Notes under the pieces: generated by a model
Databases searched by the model: none
What the model was told of the DNA's origin: nothing
Seen by the model: only the letters and a program-made list of their open reading frames with translations
DNA from: Mercenaria mercenaria
Lineage: Eukaryota; Mollusca; Bivalvia; Venerida; Veneridae
DNA length: 64,000 nt
Assembly (NCBI RefSeq): GCF_021730395.1
Contig: NC_069366.1
Location: 85,238,501-85,302,500 of the forward strand
Direction of reading: 5' to 3'
In this document: positions 50,101-60,110 of the stretch, in pieces
How positions within the stretch are numbered: position 1 is the stretch's first letter
Layout of the letters: every line of letters starts with the position of its first letter
Translations under genes and position numbers: made by a program

Positions 50101-52654
50101 GACATAATTTTGTCAAAATTCAAACCAGAGTTATGGGGATTGTTTTTCCTGGTGCATACTTCGATAGTTAATAACTATTTTAAGTTTCAAGTCAATAGCT
50201 TTGATAGTAACATAAATATTTGACTTTATCAAAAACTTAACTAACGCCGACGCCGACGCAGACGCCAACCGGAGCGAGTGCAGTAGTTCTACTTTTTCTT
50301 CGAAATGTCGAGCTTAAAACAGGCACATCCGAATTTATATCACCTACCGCATAGTGATGATATAATAATCCAAACCCTATTGCCGTTATTAACTCGTTTT
50401 CCTACCGCGCATAATATAATCAAATTATGTTGAGACGGTCCACTTGAAAAATCTATCGTCTTAGGTGTCCGCAGTCCACGTAGACTTAATTCGCAAATGT
50501 CTAATAAGACGTGCTTTCCTCTATTGAGTATGCTGAACAAGGCCAGTTATGTACCATTTCTTATGAAAATCATAACGTATCTAATGAAAATCTCTTGTTT
50601 TATTCTAAAGCGTAGCAATGGAAGTAAAACTCCTTGGTTTACAATAGAATCAGTAGATCTACATTTCATATTCTTTTATTGTCAGCAATAATATCAACCA
50701 TGCAGTATTTTAGGCAGAAAGAACAGAGATGAATAGCGAAGAAATCTATCTTGATTATCTGAAAAGGACAGAGTCTCAAAAACAACCGAATCCCTCAGCC
50801 AGTAAACATATTAAAACACCAGCAAGCAAAGAAGAGATAGGAATAGAATATATGAGATATATGAAAGAGACCGAAAGAAGATAAAGTTTAAGTTCGATAC
50901 TTTAAAAGATCTATCATTTATAACTTTATAAGAACCTGAAAATTCTAATGAAAGTGTAAGTGCCTTAACCTGCATATTTAGATTTTCTTAAGGTACTACA
51001 TATGACTTAGATCATGATCATGATGGTGTATTCTTAAAACAATTGATAAGAAAAACATTACATATGTATTGTTTTAAAAAATAAATTCATTGAACATCTA
51101 ACTGAATTGTTCACGTTTTTCCTCGCTTCTGTGTGAAGGTGATATATATCAAATATTTTAAACATGTGAGAGATATACTGTTACCAGTAATATTTGACTT
51201 TATATAAATGGTTTTGGATTATGATATTTTTCGTATTAGACATTAAAATTATCTTTAAACATTAATATAAGAAACATATTGCAAAAAGCATAAGATACGT
51301 TATGCTTGAGACGGTCATGTTATATCAGATTTGAAAGATTTTCAGAGGAGTTTACTTTAAAATATGCGTTGCAATAAACGGATGCACAGCGTTGATTGAT
51401 TTTGATATAAAATAACTGGATAAATGTATCTTTTCTTGAAAATATTAAAACTTTTAGAAATTGAAAGTAGTAAAATGTAAAAAGTCCACCAATCAGATCT
51501 GTCAAATATTGAAATATTTTTCTTTTATTACAAAATTTCTAACTGAATTGTTCATAAAGCCATTTCTTATAAAACTCTTTGAAAAACACAAAAAAAAATG
51601 CAGCGTATATTGGCCTTGGAGGAATGTATATTATTCAATATAACGTAAATTCTGGTAAAAAAATCTAAAGCCTGTTTGTGTCCACTGACTTCAGATGTTT
51701 ACTGTTGAAACATTGTTCAATCAAATAAAAACACTCAAAAACCATTTAAAGATAGGTGTTTTTCAACTATTTTTATTTCTGAATTTAACGAGTTAACGTA
51801 GAATCAATATACTAATTTTCAAAGCTTTCTTAAGAAATATAGCAGTAATATTCGTATATCTAAAACTAATTCTTTGATGTTGTCGTATGGTCTCGAGGTC
51901 TTTGTCTTAAGCGGTAACGGCAATGTTTACAGAAATGTGCGTGTACAAGAACAATCAGTACAGTCAAGGTCAGACATGGTTTGATGGCTGCGACTACAGA
52001 TGTACCTGTGATGATGCCAGCAGTGGATCCTATAGATGCAAAAGAAGGTTGGTATGTTATTTAGTTCATAATACGAAAAGATACTATACAACTGTCAAAT
52101 TTCCTAATAATGACACAGCTATGTCATAGATTTATGAGTTCAAATATTTTAATTTAAACATGACGTTACCATTTGATTATAATTGAGTGATTATGTTGCC
52201 TTTTTATATATGACAAATCAAAAGCAATACATTATTAATGTTACATTTTATGCTTCTTCTAATGGTATTTATAACATATTTGCGGAGTTTGTTCACTGCT
52301 AGTGGCTCATATCTTGTCAGTATATCTCTTGCTTAATTTTTCAATATATTACAGCATTTCTTTATTTTATTATCAGATGCCCAGAATTTTTCAATGTACC
52401 AATCGGATGTATATGGGTAGTAGATCCCAATGACCCCTCTTGCTGTAAGGTTCCACAGTGTACACCAACACCGCTGGCAGGAGCAACTCCGACACCAAGC
52501 GCAATTCCTACCATCCCAGCGAGAATCTCTATTGGCCAGCCTATTGCAGCGACAACACAAACTGGTATTTATAGATTCCATGGAATTATGATTAAATTTT
52601 GAGAGAGAGAGAGAGAATTAGATCATGAAACAGAGCAGCTCGGTCAGGTAGCTT

Positions 52655-52703
<49 letters not shown>

Positions 52704-55700
52704 AGTAGGTAAACTATAGGGCAGGAGTTAAATATACAACAATACCAATGATGACAGCGCAAAAGGATAAAAGTAATTTGCTTTATTGTCCTCGGATCAA
52801 AATTACATGCGCAGGAATGCATGCGTTTTTTTCCAAAGGCATTGGCTACCATAACGGTACCGTAATCCTAGCCTCCGATTCTAGGATTATGGAAGTTCCG
52901 TATTCCTAGACAACCCTATGAGGATTTTTTTCCCTCAAAATATGGAGCTAACCGTTAACAGCAAACAATAATACTTTGATAAAATCGAAAAAAAAAACAC
53001 TTATTTCCCCAGAGTTCATTATTAATCCAATGATGACTATCATTCTACATGGAATATAAATGTCAAACTTGTATTTTGGCAAATTACTCATTTTACTATT
53101 AATGATATATTTCATAACGTTTCCAAGCTTATCTGAAAAACATTAACTTACAGCTTAAACATGTTTTAAAGATCTATTTCCATAGTACATGCACTAATAT
53201 AATGCACAACCGCTATTTTGAAATTGCTTAAGTGAACTTTATATCATATTTCAGTATTAAATCTGTGAATTCTAGCTACTTCCTAACTGTGCATTATATA
53301 TTTCGTTATTTAATTTCTTTTAATTACAGCTACTGCTCCACCATCTCTTGTACTTTATTACTTGTCAAACACACTGAAGCCTTGCTCAGGAAGATTGTCT
53401 GTGTATTATATGTATTAATTTCATTTAATTGCAGCTACTGTACCACCATCACTTGAATTCCATTACCCATCAAACACACTGCGACCTTACTCGGACAAAT
53501 TGCCTAACTGTGCATTATATCTTAATTTCGTTTAATTACAGCTACTGCCCCACCAACTCTTGTAACTCATAACCCGTCAAACATTTTGCTCAGACAAATG
53601 CTTAACTGTGCATAATATCTAATTTCGTTTGATAACAGCTGCTGTCCCACCATCTCTTGTAACCCATCACACATCAAACACACTGCATCCTTGCTTAGAC
53701 AAATTGCCTAACTGTACATTATACGACAAAAACACAGTGTGTGAGGGTGTATTTGAACAATAGGCTATATATTACTGCCAGAATACTGTAACAAATGTAG
53801 TAAGTGAATTCTGTATTCAAAATGTATAGTTTAGTTTACACTAATTTTTCTTGATTCGACTGTGATGAAAGATTCAAGCTTATTTAAACCCATCTCAGAT
53901 TTATTTCCTGGACAAACAAGTACTGAAATGTATAGATTAATCCAGTTATGATTTTCTCAGCTCTTACCCAGAGCCCCAATACTTACCAGTGCACGGACAA
54001 ACTCCAGAACTGCAACGTCTATGGTGCCTCATCCTGTACCGGTATATATGAACCATGGGCCAGAGAAAAATGCAGAAAAACATGCAACCTTTGTAGTATG
54101 TACTTACATGAATTTTCTCCTTTTGATACAATTGGTTTTCAGCTTTAACAAACAATTTTGATACAGAGAGCTTCTTAGTTTCTTAAGTTTTCTCGATTTA
54201 TTTCATCTTATATATGGTAAAATCTTGAAGGGAATTTAATATGTTGCGTTAGTTTTAAAGCAGTAGTAAGGCAATAAAAGCTTACTTCAAACAAGCTATT
54301 GGCAGGGTTATGAATCATCTTCAGTGATAGTGATTGTTTGATATTGTATTTTTCTTCTCTTTTTGATACTATTGGTTATCAGCTTTAAAAAATAATTTTG
54401 ATATAGAAAACTTCTCAATTTCCAAAGTATTCACGATTTATTTTATCTTTTATATTATTAAACCTTGAAGGAAATTCAATATATTGTGTTAATTATAATG
54501 CTGTAATTTAGGCAAAGCCCACTTTAAACAAGTCAAAATTACATTCACTGATAGCTCTAGTTTGATACTGTAAAAGTGTTTAAATTCCACTACCACGATC
54601 AGAAATTGCCGAAGAGAACATTATATAATTTTTCATATAGATGTAGATGAAACTCAGCAGTCAGTATGGAATAAAATTGTTGGAAGCAAAGTAGGAACTT
54701 GTAAAGCAAATGTTCGTATTGTCTGGTGCAACAGTATTTGTGTGATACATATTTCAGGTGCCACAGGAAATTACGGAACAAAAATGACTGTACAGTTACA
54801 AAGCAGCAGTAAGTTTAACTAGCTAACTTTCTCCTGTACTGCTTTACTGTCATGTTTTCAGTCAAAGTCTGATTTTGTGAATCATACTCAAACTCAAAAG
54901 ACATAAGGAGGGTATCTATTGTGTTGTGTTCAAACTTGCAGTTGATTATGGTATATGGGGTAATCATTATATTCATGCCGACTTCTTTTCAAGGATTTCA
55001 CTGAGAGTGCATCCACAAAAGTTTATCAAATCAAAGTGCAAGCAAAATGCCCCTTCATTTTATGTTCAGAGGTCAAATTCCACGAATTCATATACCCAAT
55101 AAGTAGTAGCTTTGGCAAAAATCTTTGCATTTTCATGCCCATAAAATTAATTAATTTCACAGTATCTGGATTACAATGGTTTTTTAACTATTTCCTTGTC
55201 TAACAACCTCTTCAGCTGTATCTACCTTCTTCTCAATACTTATCAGACTGTTATTTCTTTTAGTATTTTTTAGAGTTAGAGGAAACGAATTTGAGAAATG
55301 CAAATGGATAATAATGCATCTAAATTAGATAAATCGGAGGGAGTAAATATTATGGTAAAAATATTGTGACAGAAGAAGAACCCTGAAGTAAAATAGATGA
55401 AGATTATAGACGAAGTTGAGGTTAGAAGATTTAGATTTGTAAACCACTTCTTTCGAACTCTCGTCAGTATGGCGGTAGTCGTGCTTCTTCGGAGGCAATT
55501 TATTATTTTTTAGTTAATTTAGATACAGCATTGACGTGTCGCTATGGTGGCAACTTTTATTCCCATTCATAATTGTATACATTAGATTCAAAGTACAGAT
55601 GAGCCGCGCCATGAGAAAACCAACATTATGATAGTGGATTTGCGACCAGCATGGATCCAGACCAGCTTGCATTCATGCTGTTCGCTTTCAAAGCCTATTG

Positions 55701-56410
55701 CAATTAGAGAAACTGTTAGCGAACAGCATGGATCCTGACAAGATTGCGCGGATGCGCAGGCTGGTCTGGATCCATGCTGGTCGCAAACCCACTATGTTAG
55801 TTTTCCCATGGCACAGCTTATTAGATGTTGTTAAGATGGCAAAATATGATTTACCATTTCAGATGCAGCTAATACATGTTACTATGGCGGCAAATATTAC
55901 CACGAGGGAGAACAATGGAGAGACGGATGTAAATACAAATGTACTTGCCAAGATGGAAAGAAAGGAGTTTACACATGTCAGACACTGTAAGTTGTACTTC
56001 TAAATATCAAATAACATAATTTATAAAGTGCTTAAATTGCATGAGTGAAGATATAGTTTATAAAGGTTGGAAATTCTTTTACTTATATATACTAGTTGCT
56101 ACATCTTGTAATTTACTGTACGTAAAAAGCTAAAAATAGACAAACATGGAACCATTCAATTAAGTTCATAGTGGAAATACTGACGGGTTGCACCAGTTAC
56201 GGAAAGAAAAGAGTAAATTCAAGTAAAAGCGTTCACTTATGTTCGTCAAAATGGTGATCGAAAGTCATTCTTTTTCCTTTCAGTTGTTTACAATGGAACT
56301 TACCCCAGAGCTGTCATCTAGACCCCCCACCAGCTGGTGAATGTTGCCAAGTACCGGTTTGTCCTAGCAACGTGCAGCTTCAGTATCCACCTGGTTATGT
56401 TCAGGAATAG
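38303..56410 (+). CDS. Secreted multidomain protein: 2x Ly6/uPAR, VWC, ShKT, VWC
   Basis: Fourteen coding exons: 38303-38354, 38583-38665, 39120-39191, 39551-39785, 40095-40189, 40601-40675, 45928-46012, 46599-46721, 51933-52047, 52377-52564, 53961-54095, 54758-54808, 55863-55986, 56284-56410. All have GT-AG borders, every phase agrees, and they total 1560 nt (519 residues plus TAG). Residues 1-17 are a signal peptide (MLLLYVLLTISVLNTNT). About 20-147 and 150-250 are three-finger domains, 251-273 a Thr/Ser/Pro linker, 276-341 VWC, 342-378 a Pro/Thr linker, 384-418 ShKT, and 442-503 VWC. There is no membrane segment or GPI-type tail, so it is probably secreted to the extracellular matrix, mucus or shell fluid. 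Each domain is disulfide-rich and binds proteins in other families; the partner here is unknown. Exons 8 and 9 are separated by 5.2 kb and joined only by phase logic, so two genes remain possible. Confidence 0.75.
40095..46721 (+). CDS. Exons 5-8: second three-finger domain and Thr/Ser/Pro linker
   Basis: Exons 40095-40189, 40601-40675, 45928-46012 and 46599-46721. The domain opens PICYNC, continues DCYKIRLC and VCMLLK, and closes CIVQCCQTDMCN, a textbook three-finger end. The layout repeats domain 1 (phases 1-0, 0-0) except that the last part is split into two exons (0-1, 1-1). Intron 6 is 5.25 kb. The end of exon 8 is a likely O-glycosylated stretch rich in Thr, Ser and Pro (GTYSSTTMATSPTVPVSKPT). 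Confidence 0.75.
41133..41173. repeat. (CT)n microsatellite
   Basis: About 20 uninterrupted CT units. It lies in intron 6, far from the exon borders. Confidence 0.9.
42852..43168. mobile_element. MITE with ~36 bp terminal inverted repeats
   Basis: The ends are near-perfect inverted repeats: left 'cacgtgtatgggcagcggta' and right 'ccgcccatacacgtgt', with 'accgccaaaattagta' on the inner side of both. The interior is about 240 bp and non-coding. The target duplication could not be decided. Confidence 0.65.
49107..49640 (+). repeat. Modular repeat with ~150 bp units
   Basis: A head with a (GTCT)n tract (49126-49164), then about three units, each with 'aactcttgaactgcttgaag'-like, 'acgacgtgcagagcgc' and 'aaggtcaaggtcacactta'-like blocks. 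Non-coding. Confidence 0.7.
49647..50315 (+). repeat. Modular repeat with ~155 bp units and short terminal inverted repeat
   Basis: Begins 'caagagctgtccgtaacac' with 'gcgctcgactt' and ends 'cgacgccgacgcagacgcc ... aaatgtcgagctt'. Four inner units carry 'gttatggggattgtttttcc' and 'tttgatagtaacagagatat'-like blocks. Non-coding. Confidence 0.7.
50718..50884 (+). CDS. Possible alternative last exon of the secreted-protein gene
   Basis: After an acceptor-like 'tattttaggcag' (intron side ends at 50717) a 167-base open stretch ends in TAA at 50882-50884. Joined to exon 8 (phase 1) it stays in frame and would add a charged 55-residue tail with two similar stretches, EEIYLDYLKRT and EEIGIEYMRYMKET. 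An AATAAA-type signal follows near 51080. Such an isoform would end after the two three-finger domains. Alternatively it is an independent small frame starting at the ATG at 50729. The phase match alone has a one-in-three chance. Confidence 0.3.
51933..52564 (+). CDS. Exons 9-10: first VWC domain and Pro/Thr linker
   Basis: Exons 51933-52047 and 52377-52564. The first half reads CVYKNNQYSQGQTWFDGC then CDYRCTC (the CxxCxC hallmark). The second half ends CCKVPQC (the CCxxPxC hallmark). A phase-2 intron splits the domain at the same place as in the second VWC domain, so one arose from the other by duplication. The linker after it is rich in Pro, Thr and Ala (TPTPLAGATPTPSAIPTIPA). Confidence 0.8.
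52658..52700. repeat. (GA)n microsatellite
   Basis: About 21 GA units, with a shorter GA tract just upstream (52602-52616). It lies in intron 10, about 40-95 bp after the exon that ends at 52564. Confidence 0.9.
53275..53760 (+). repeat. Tandem ~105 bp units, each with a splice-acceptor-like site
   Basis: Four units. Each carries 'tttaattacag|ctactg' or a close variant, with AG at 53329, 53434, 53541 and 53638, followed by 'ccaccatctcttgtaac' and 'catcaaacacactg'. In phase 1 each would add a short Ala-Thr-Ala-Pro-Pro-Ser-Leu peptide, similar in flavour to the protein's linkers. The only nearby donor-like site ('ctt|gtaact') would not preserve phase 1. They are probably decayed copies of a linker exon, or a minisatellite grown from the intron end. 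Confidence 0.6.
53961..54095 (+). CDS. Exon 11: ShKT domain
   Basis: A single phase 1-1 exon with six cysteines in ShKT spacing. It starts YQCTDKLQNC and ends WAREKCRKTCNLC; the Trp and the CxxTCxxC end are hallmarks. ShKT folds are known from sea-anemone potassium-channel toxins and, far more often in animals, from accessory parts of secreted proteases and matrix proteins. The critical Lys-Tyr pair of the toxins is not seen here, so an accessory structural or binding role is more likely. Confidence 0.8.
54758..54808 (+). CDS. Exon 12: short linker exon
   Basis: A 51-base exon, phase 1-1, with good borders ('atttcag' and 'gtaagt'), encoding about 17 residues (ATGNYGTKMTVQLQSS). Its inclusion or skipping would keep the frame, so it may be alternatively spliced. 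Confidence 0.6.
55601..55820. mobile_element. MITE with ~45 bp terminal inverted repeats
   Basis: The left end 'gagccgcgccatgagaaaac' with 'caacattatgatagtgg' mirrors the right end 'ccactatgttagttttccca' with 'tggcacagctt'. The inside holds a second inverted pair, 'tttgcgaccagcatggatcc'. It sits in intron 12, ending about 40 bp before the exon at 55863. The open frame through it into the exon is incidental. Confidence 0.7.
55863..56410 (+). CDS. Exons 13-14: second VWC domain and C-terminus
   Basis: Exons 55863-55986 and 56284-56410. The domain runs from TCYYGGKYYHEGEQWRDGC through CKYKCTC (CxxCxC) to CCQVPVC, with the same internal phase-2 intron as the first VWC. A 16-residue tail (PSNVQLQYPPGYVQE) and TAG at 56408-56410 follow. 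No canonical AATAAA is seen within about 200 bp downstream, so the 3' end is not placed. Confidence 0.8.
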
Positions 56411-57269
56411 AGATTTTGATGAAATTTAACATCTGAATATTCGTATCTACTTGTGTTATATGAATTTCGGCTTAATTAGATTGTTTTAAATGTATTTTAA
56501 TTTTATTATTAATTTGTTTTTCATTACACGTCTTATTACTTTTCACATCAATCATGATGATAATGGTGATAGCTTGGATGTATTTCAACAATTTACTTTG
56601 ATTCCGTATACTCATAATGTCTTTTCGGTATCCTCTGGCTGCTAATACAGTTCATATGAAAAATTTAGAGAATAACGAAATCGAAAATGAAAAATTAATC
56701 AAAATGAAAATGCTGAATGTCATTACGGGCCTATTACCTTGTATTAGCGTTGTTACTTTCATTAGTATCATAAACATCTTCCTTACTAAAACAATAGATG
56801 TAAAAGGGTTCAAAATCAACCACTTCTGTTTCGAGATACTACACATAACGAATTTCTAACGCCCCCCCCCCCCCCCCCCGCCCCACACCCCCACTCGATA
56901 TCGTTGTCATTATCTTCAATTAATATTAATGAAAGACATTTTTGAAATTTCTCACATATGTAGTAAACTATATTGAAACAATTATAGGAAAAAATCGATA
57001 AAATCAAATGATCAAGTTATCATCAAATTCATTCTCCTGCCACAACCCAAGTTTTAAAAAAGTCACAAAAATACACGTAAATTGGTAGAAACGAGCGATT
57101 TTTGTATTGAAGCAAGAAAATTTTGCAAAAAATATTATTTTGTCCTTCTTTTTCTTTAGAAGAATCTAAAAAAAAATGTTATTTGATCATATATTAGTCA
57201 AAAGCCAATTTCTACACATTTATTTTTATAAACGATATTTGCTCGTTTTGTGAAAGCACTTCATTTATG
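56411..57269. other. Downstream region; 3' UTR and spacer
   Basis: Presumably begins with the 3' UTR of the secreted-protein gene, but no clear polyadenylation signal is visible. Contains an 18-base poly-C tract at 56862-56879, extended by C-rich sequence to about 56895. Nothing else is recognised. Confidence 0.5.
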
Positions 57270-57700
57270 TGTATTTTAGATCACCTGAACCAAAGGCTCA
57301 AGTTCAGCTTTTTTGACCACTCAATGTCCGTCGTCCGTTCGTCATAAATTTCTAAAATAATCGTCTTCTTCACAACTACTGGGCAGATTTACACCAAACT
57401 TCACAGAAGTTACTGGCTGCCTTTTAAAATTGCCCAAAGAATAAAAGTCTATGCAGAACTCTGGTTGCCATGGTAACTGAAATGAAAATTTTTAAAAATC
57501 TTCTTTTCAGAAACTGTTAGCCGGATTTCAAATATATTTTGTAGAAATGATGTCTATGTCACTATGTACCAAAATTGCCATAGCCGTTTTGTTTCGGTTA
57601 AAAAATATGGCCGCCAGGGGGTGCTTATTTTTCCGTATATGGCTAAACTCTTAATTTTCAAAAATCTTCTTCAAAACCACTGGGCAGATTTACACCAAAC
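57270..57700 (+). repeat. Modular repeat (head and ~2-3 units)
   Basis: The head 'gatcacctgaaccaaaggct' is followed by units carrying 'ctgggcagatttacaccaaa' (57381 and 57680) and 'aaaaatcttcttc'. The satellite array starts immediately after a copy of 'cagatttacaccaaac'. Confidence 0.65.
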
Positions 57701-58575
57701 AAAAAACAAAAGATGTAAGCGGGTTCAATATGTACCTCTTCAGATTGGAGATACTAGTAATCTTGACTTAAACAATAGATGTAGCAGAGTTCAAACTGTA
57801 CCTATTGAGTGTAGAGATCTAGTTATCTGACAAAAACAAAAGATGTAAGCGGGTTCAATATGTACCTCTTCAGTTTGGAGATTCTAGTAATCTTGACTTA
57901 AACAATAGATGTAAGAGAGTTCAAATTGTACCTATTGAGTGTGGAGATTCTAGTAATCTGACAAAAACAAAAGATGTAAGCGGGTTCAATATGTACCTCT
58001 TCAGATTGGAGATTCTAGTAATCTTGACTTAAACAATAGATGCAAGAGAGTTCAAATTGTACCTATTGAGTGTGGAGATTCTAGTAATCTGACAAAAACC
58101 AAAGATGTAAGCGGGTTCAATATGTACCTCTTCAGTTTGGAGATTCTAGTAATCTTGACTTAAACAATAGATGTAAGAGAGTTCAAATTGTACCTATTGA
58201 GTGTGGAGATTCTAGTAATCTGACTTAAACAATAGATGTAAGAGGGTTCACTATTTACCTCTCTAGGTATTTTTACTAAAACACTAGATGAAAGACGGTT
58301 AAATATTTACCTCTTCAATGTTGAGATAACAAGTACTCTCACTAAACAATGGATGTGAGAGGGTTGTTCAATATACTTCTTCAATTTGGTGACTCTTTGG
58401 TGACTGAGACTAAAACAATAGATGCAAGATCGTTCAGTATTTACCTCTCCCGTTCCGAGACTTCAATTATCTGATTAAAATGATAGATGTTAGAGGGTTC
58501 AATATTTACCTCTTCTGTTTGGACGTAGAAGTAATTGGACTAAAGGGATAGATTATAGAGGGTTCAGTAAATAAG
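57700..58575 (+). repeat. Satellite array with ~65 bp units arranged in ~130 bp pairs
   Basis: The landmark 'agatgtaagcgggttcaata' recurs at 57712, 57841, 57972 and 58103 (period 129-131). Between them lies a related half-unit with 'agatgtaagagagttcaaat'. From about 58226 to 58575 only diverged ~65 bp units remain. The homogenised core and decayed flank are typical of arrays shaped by unequal exchange. Confidence 0.85.
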
Positions 58576-59159
58576 AGTACCATTTGTGTAAGTCTCCAAA
58601 AAGTATTGTGCAACAGGGCCAACGGCTATTATAGATTTAGCAATTTAAAGCAACTAATTGCAATAAAGTTGAAGCGCGGATGTTTATATTTTATAAATGA
58701 GTCGCAAAAGGTATGACCTTTTATAGTTCGTAAGTCTGTTTATGTTTAGAAAGATTCTACTCGATTGAAAAGAAACACTATTTTCCAGTTTAAGTTTCAT
58801 TGTCTGGTTAGGTTTTCTCCGAGTTCCTGGAATATAAATAGTCTGTTAGATTCTTTCATGGATGATTCTAAAAATCATTTATTTGATATCAAGCCAGTGT
58901 TGGAAGAACGAAACTGGAAACATATTGTCTTTAGAATTATCCGAGAGGATGTTTAAACATCTTGCGAATATTTATTTCGTTGGGGGCTATGCAATTAGGC
59001 ATTTCCTGACCTATGGTATCTGCTTACCTTAAAGTAGATCTTGACTGCCTTGCTTCAAACGAGATAAAATATGAAATCAGTTTTAGCAATCGTTATTTCA
59101 TTATTTGCCGTCGAAAAATTTTCAAATCTGTTTTAAATAGTATTTTTTTTTTTTATGTT
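58576..59159. other. No gene confirmed
   Basis: A 63-residue open frame at 58765-58956 (plus) ends LLDSFMDDSKNHLFDIKPVL then a charged tail. It looks protein-like but has no recognised domain, and its context is unclear. The rest shows nothing. Confidence 0.35.
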
Positions 59160-60050
59160 TCTGGAAACGGACTCGAAACATTCTTATTGCTGTAATGTAC
59201 AAATTTTATGAGGGCTTGATGTATTGTTGGTATGTTTGTTCAAAAGAGAGTACATGTTACATTGTCTTAGAATTTTCAGGATACCGACGGCATCGTTTTT
59301 TACAGAATAGTTTAGTTGTCCGCAAATGTGCTCGAGTCCTTGTTACTACAGTAATTATTATCGTCCAGGAGGACCTGGGGATACTTACTTAATTACCTTG
59401 TTACTGCTGTAATTCACAGCGTCTAGGAGATTTTAAGGATGAAGTAAAACATGTGGATATATTGCTGGTATTTATGTCCAAATAATAATATATATTATAT
59501 TGGCGGCGGATCTTAAGGATGCCGACAGCATACGTCCAAAAAGGCCTCATTACGAACCTGAAACATGTTTTGGTTCTAAAGTACTGCTGTATTCTGCGCC
59601 AAAACAATGCATTTGAGCCGAGATTTGGTCATCTAAGGTCATCGTTGTAGTCTTTATAGAGATAGAAAAGGAAATTAGTGTTAGCAATGCATGCATTATG
59701 TGTCGAAGAAGAATTGAAATGTGTTGAAAATCGTAAATTTTGTCATTTTTTCAGGTGTCCTAAACGGGCTCGAATCCTTATTACTGCTAGTTAACAGCGT
59801 CCAGGAGGACTTGAGGTTGAATTGTACCATGTGGAAATATAGCTGATATGCATGTCAAATAGAACATATTACAATGCCGATAGATTTTCAGGATACCGAC
59901 AGCATATGTCCAAAGAAGGCCTCATTTCGACATTAGAACATGTTTTGGCACTTAGACAATGCTGTATTTAGCTCCGAAACGATGCATCTGAGCCACGATT
60001 TAAGTCATCGTTGGAGTCTTTAAGATATGTAAAATGAAATTAGTTTTAGA
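59160..60050 (+). repeat. Decayed tandem repeat, ~380 bp units
   Basis: About 2.5 units. Landmarks are 'ttactgctgtaattcacagc' (59402) and 'ttactgctagttaacagcgt' (59783), 381 bp apart, with an earlier related stretch at about 59343. Each is followed by 'accatgtggaaatat'-like, 'ggataccgacagcatatgtc'-like and 'aaacatgttttgg' blocks. An acceptor-like 'ttttttcag' precedes the last unit. Non-coding by eye. Confidence 0.6.
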
Positions 60051-60110
60051 CGTTTATGCATTATATGCAGGCAATATATATAATCCGTTTTGTTAGTACA
60101 TTATTTAATA

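Larger units (their letters stand above)
48639..50501. mobile_element. 1.86 kb element with long terminal inverted repeats, TAATA-flanked
   Basis: About 80 bp terminal inverted repeats (left 48639-48720, right 50420-50501), starting GATATTTGTGAATTAAG / GACATTTGCGAATTAAG and including 'tctacgtggactg' and 'acacctaagacgat'. TAATA flanks both sides (48634-48638 and 50502-50506). The inside consists largely of two modular repeats (49107-49640 and 49647-50315), so the element may be a small transposon swollen by later insertions. No transposase is seen. Confidence 0.7.
46722..51932 (+). other. Intron 8 (5.2 kb)
   Basis: Contains the 48639-50501 inverted-repeat element with nested modular repeats and the possible alternative exon 50718-50884. 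A 95-residue open frame at 47804-48091 (plus) has no recognised domain. Confidence 0.5.

Noticed and set aside
55698-56003. 101-residue open frame overlapping the second VWC exon
   Set aside because: It begins in a MITE and reads the true exon 55863-55986 in another frame; the VWC frame with its cysteine pattern is the real one.
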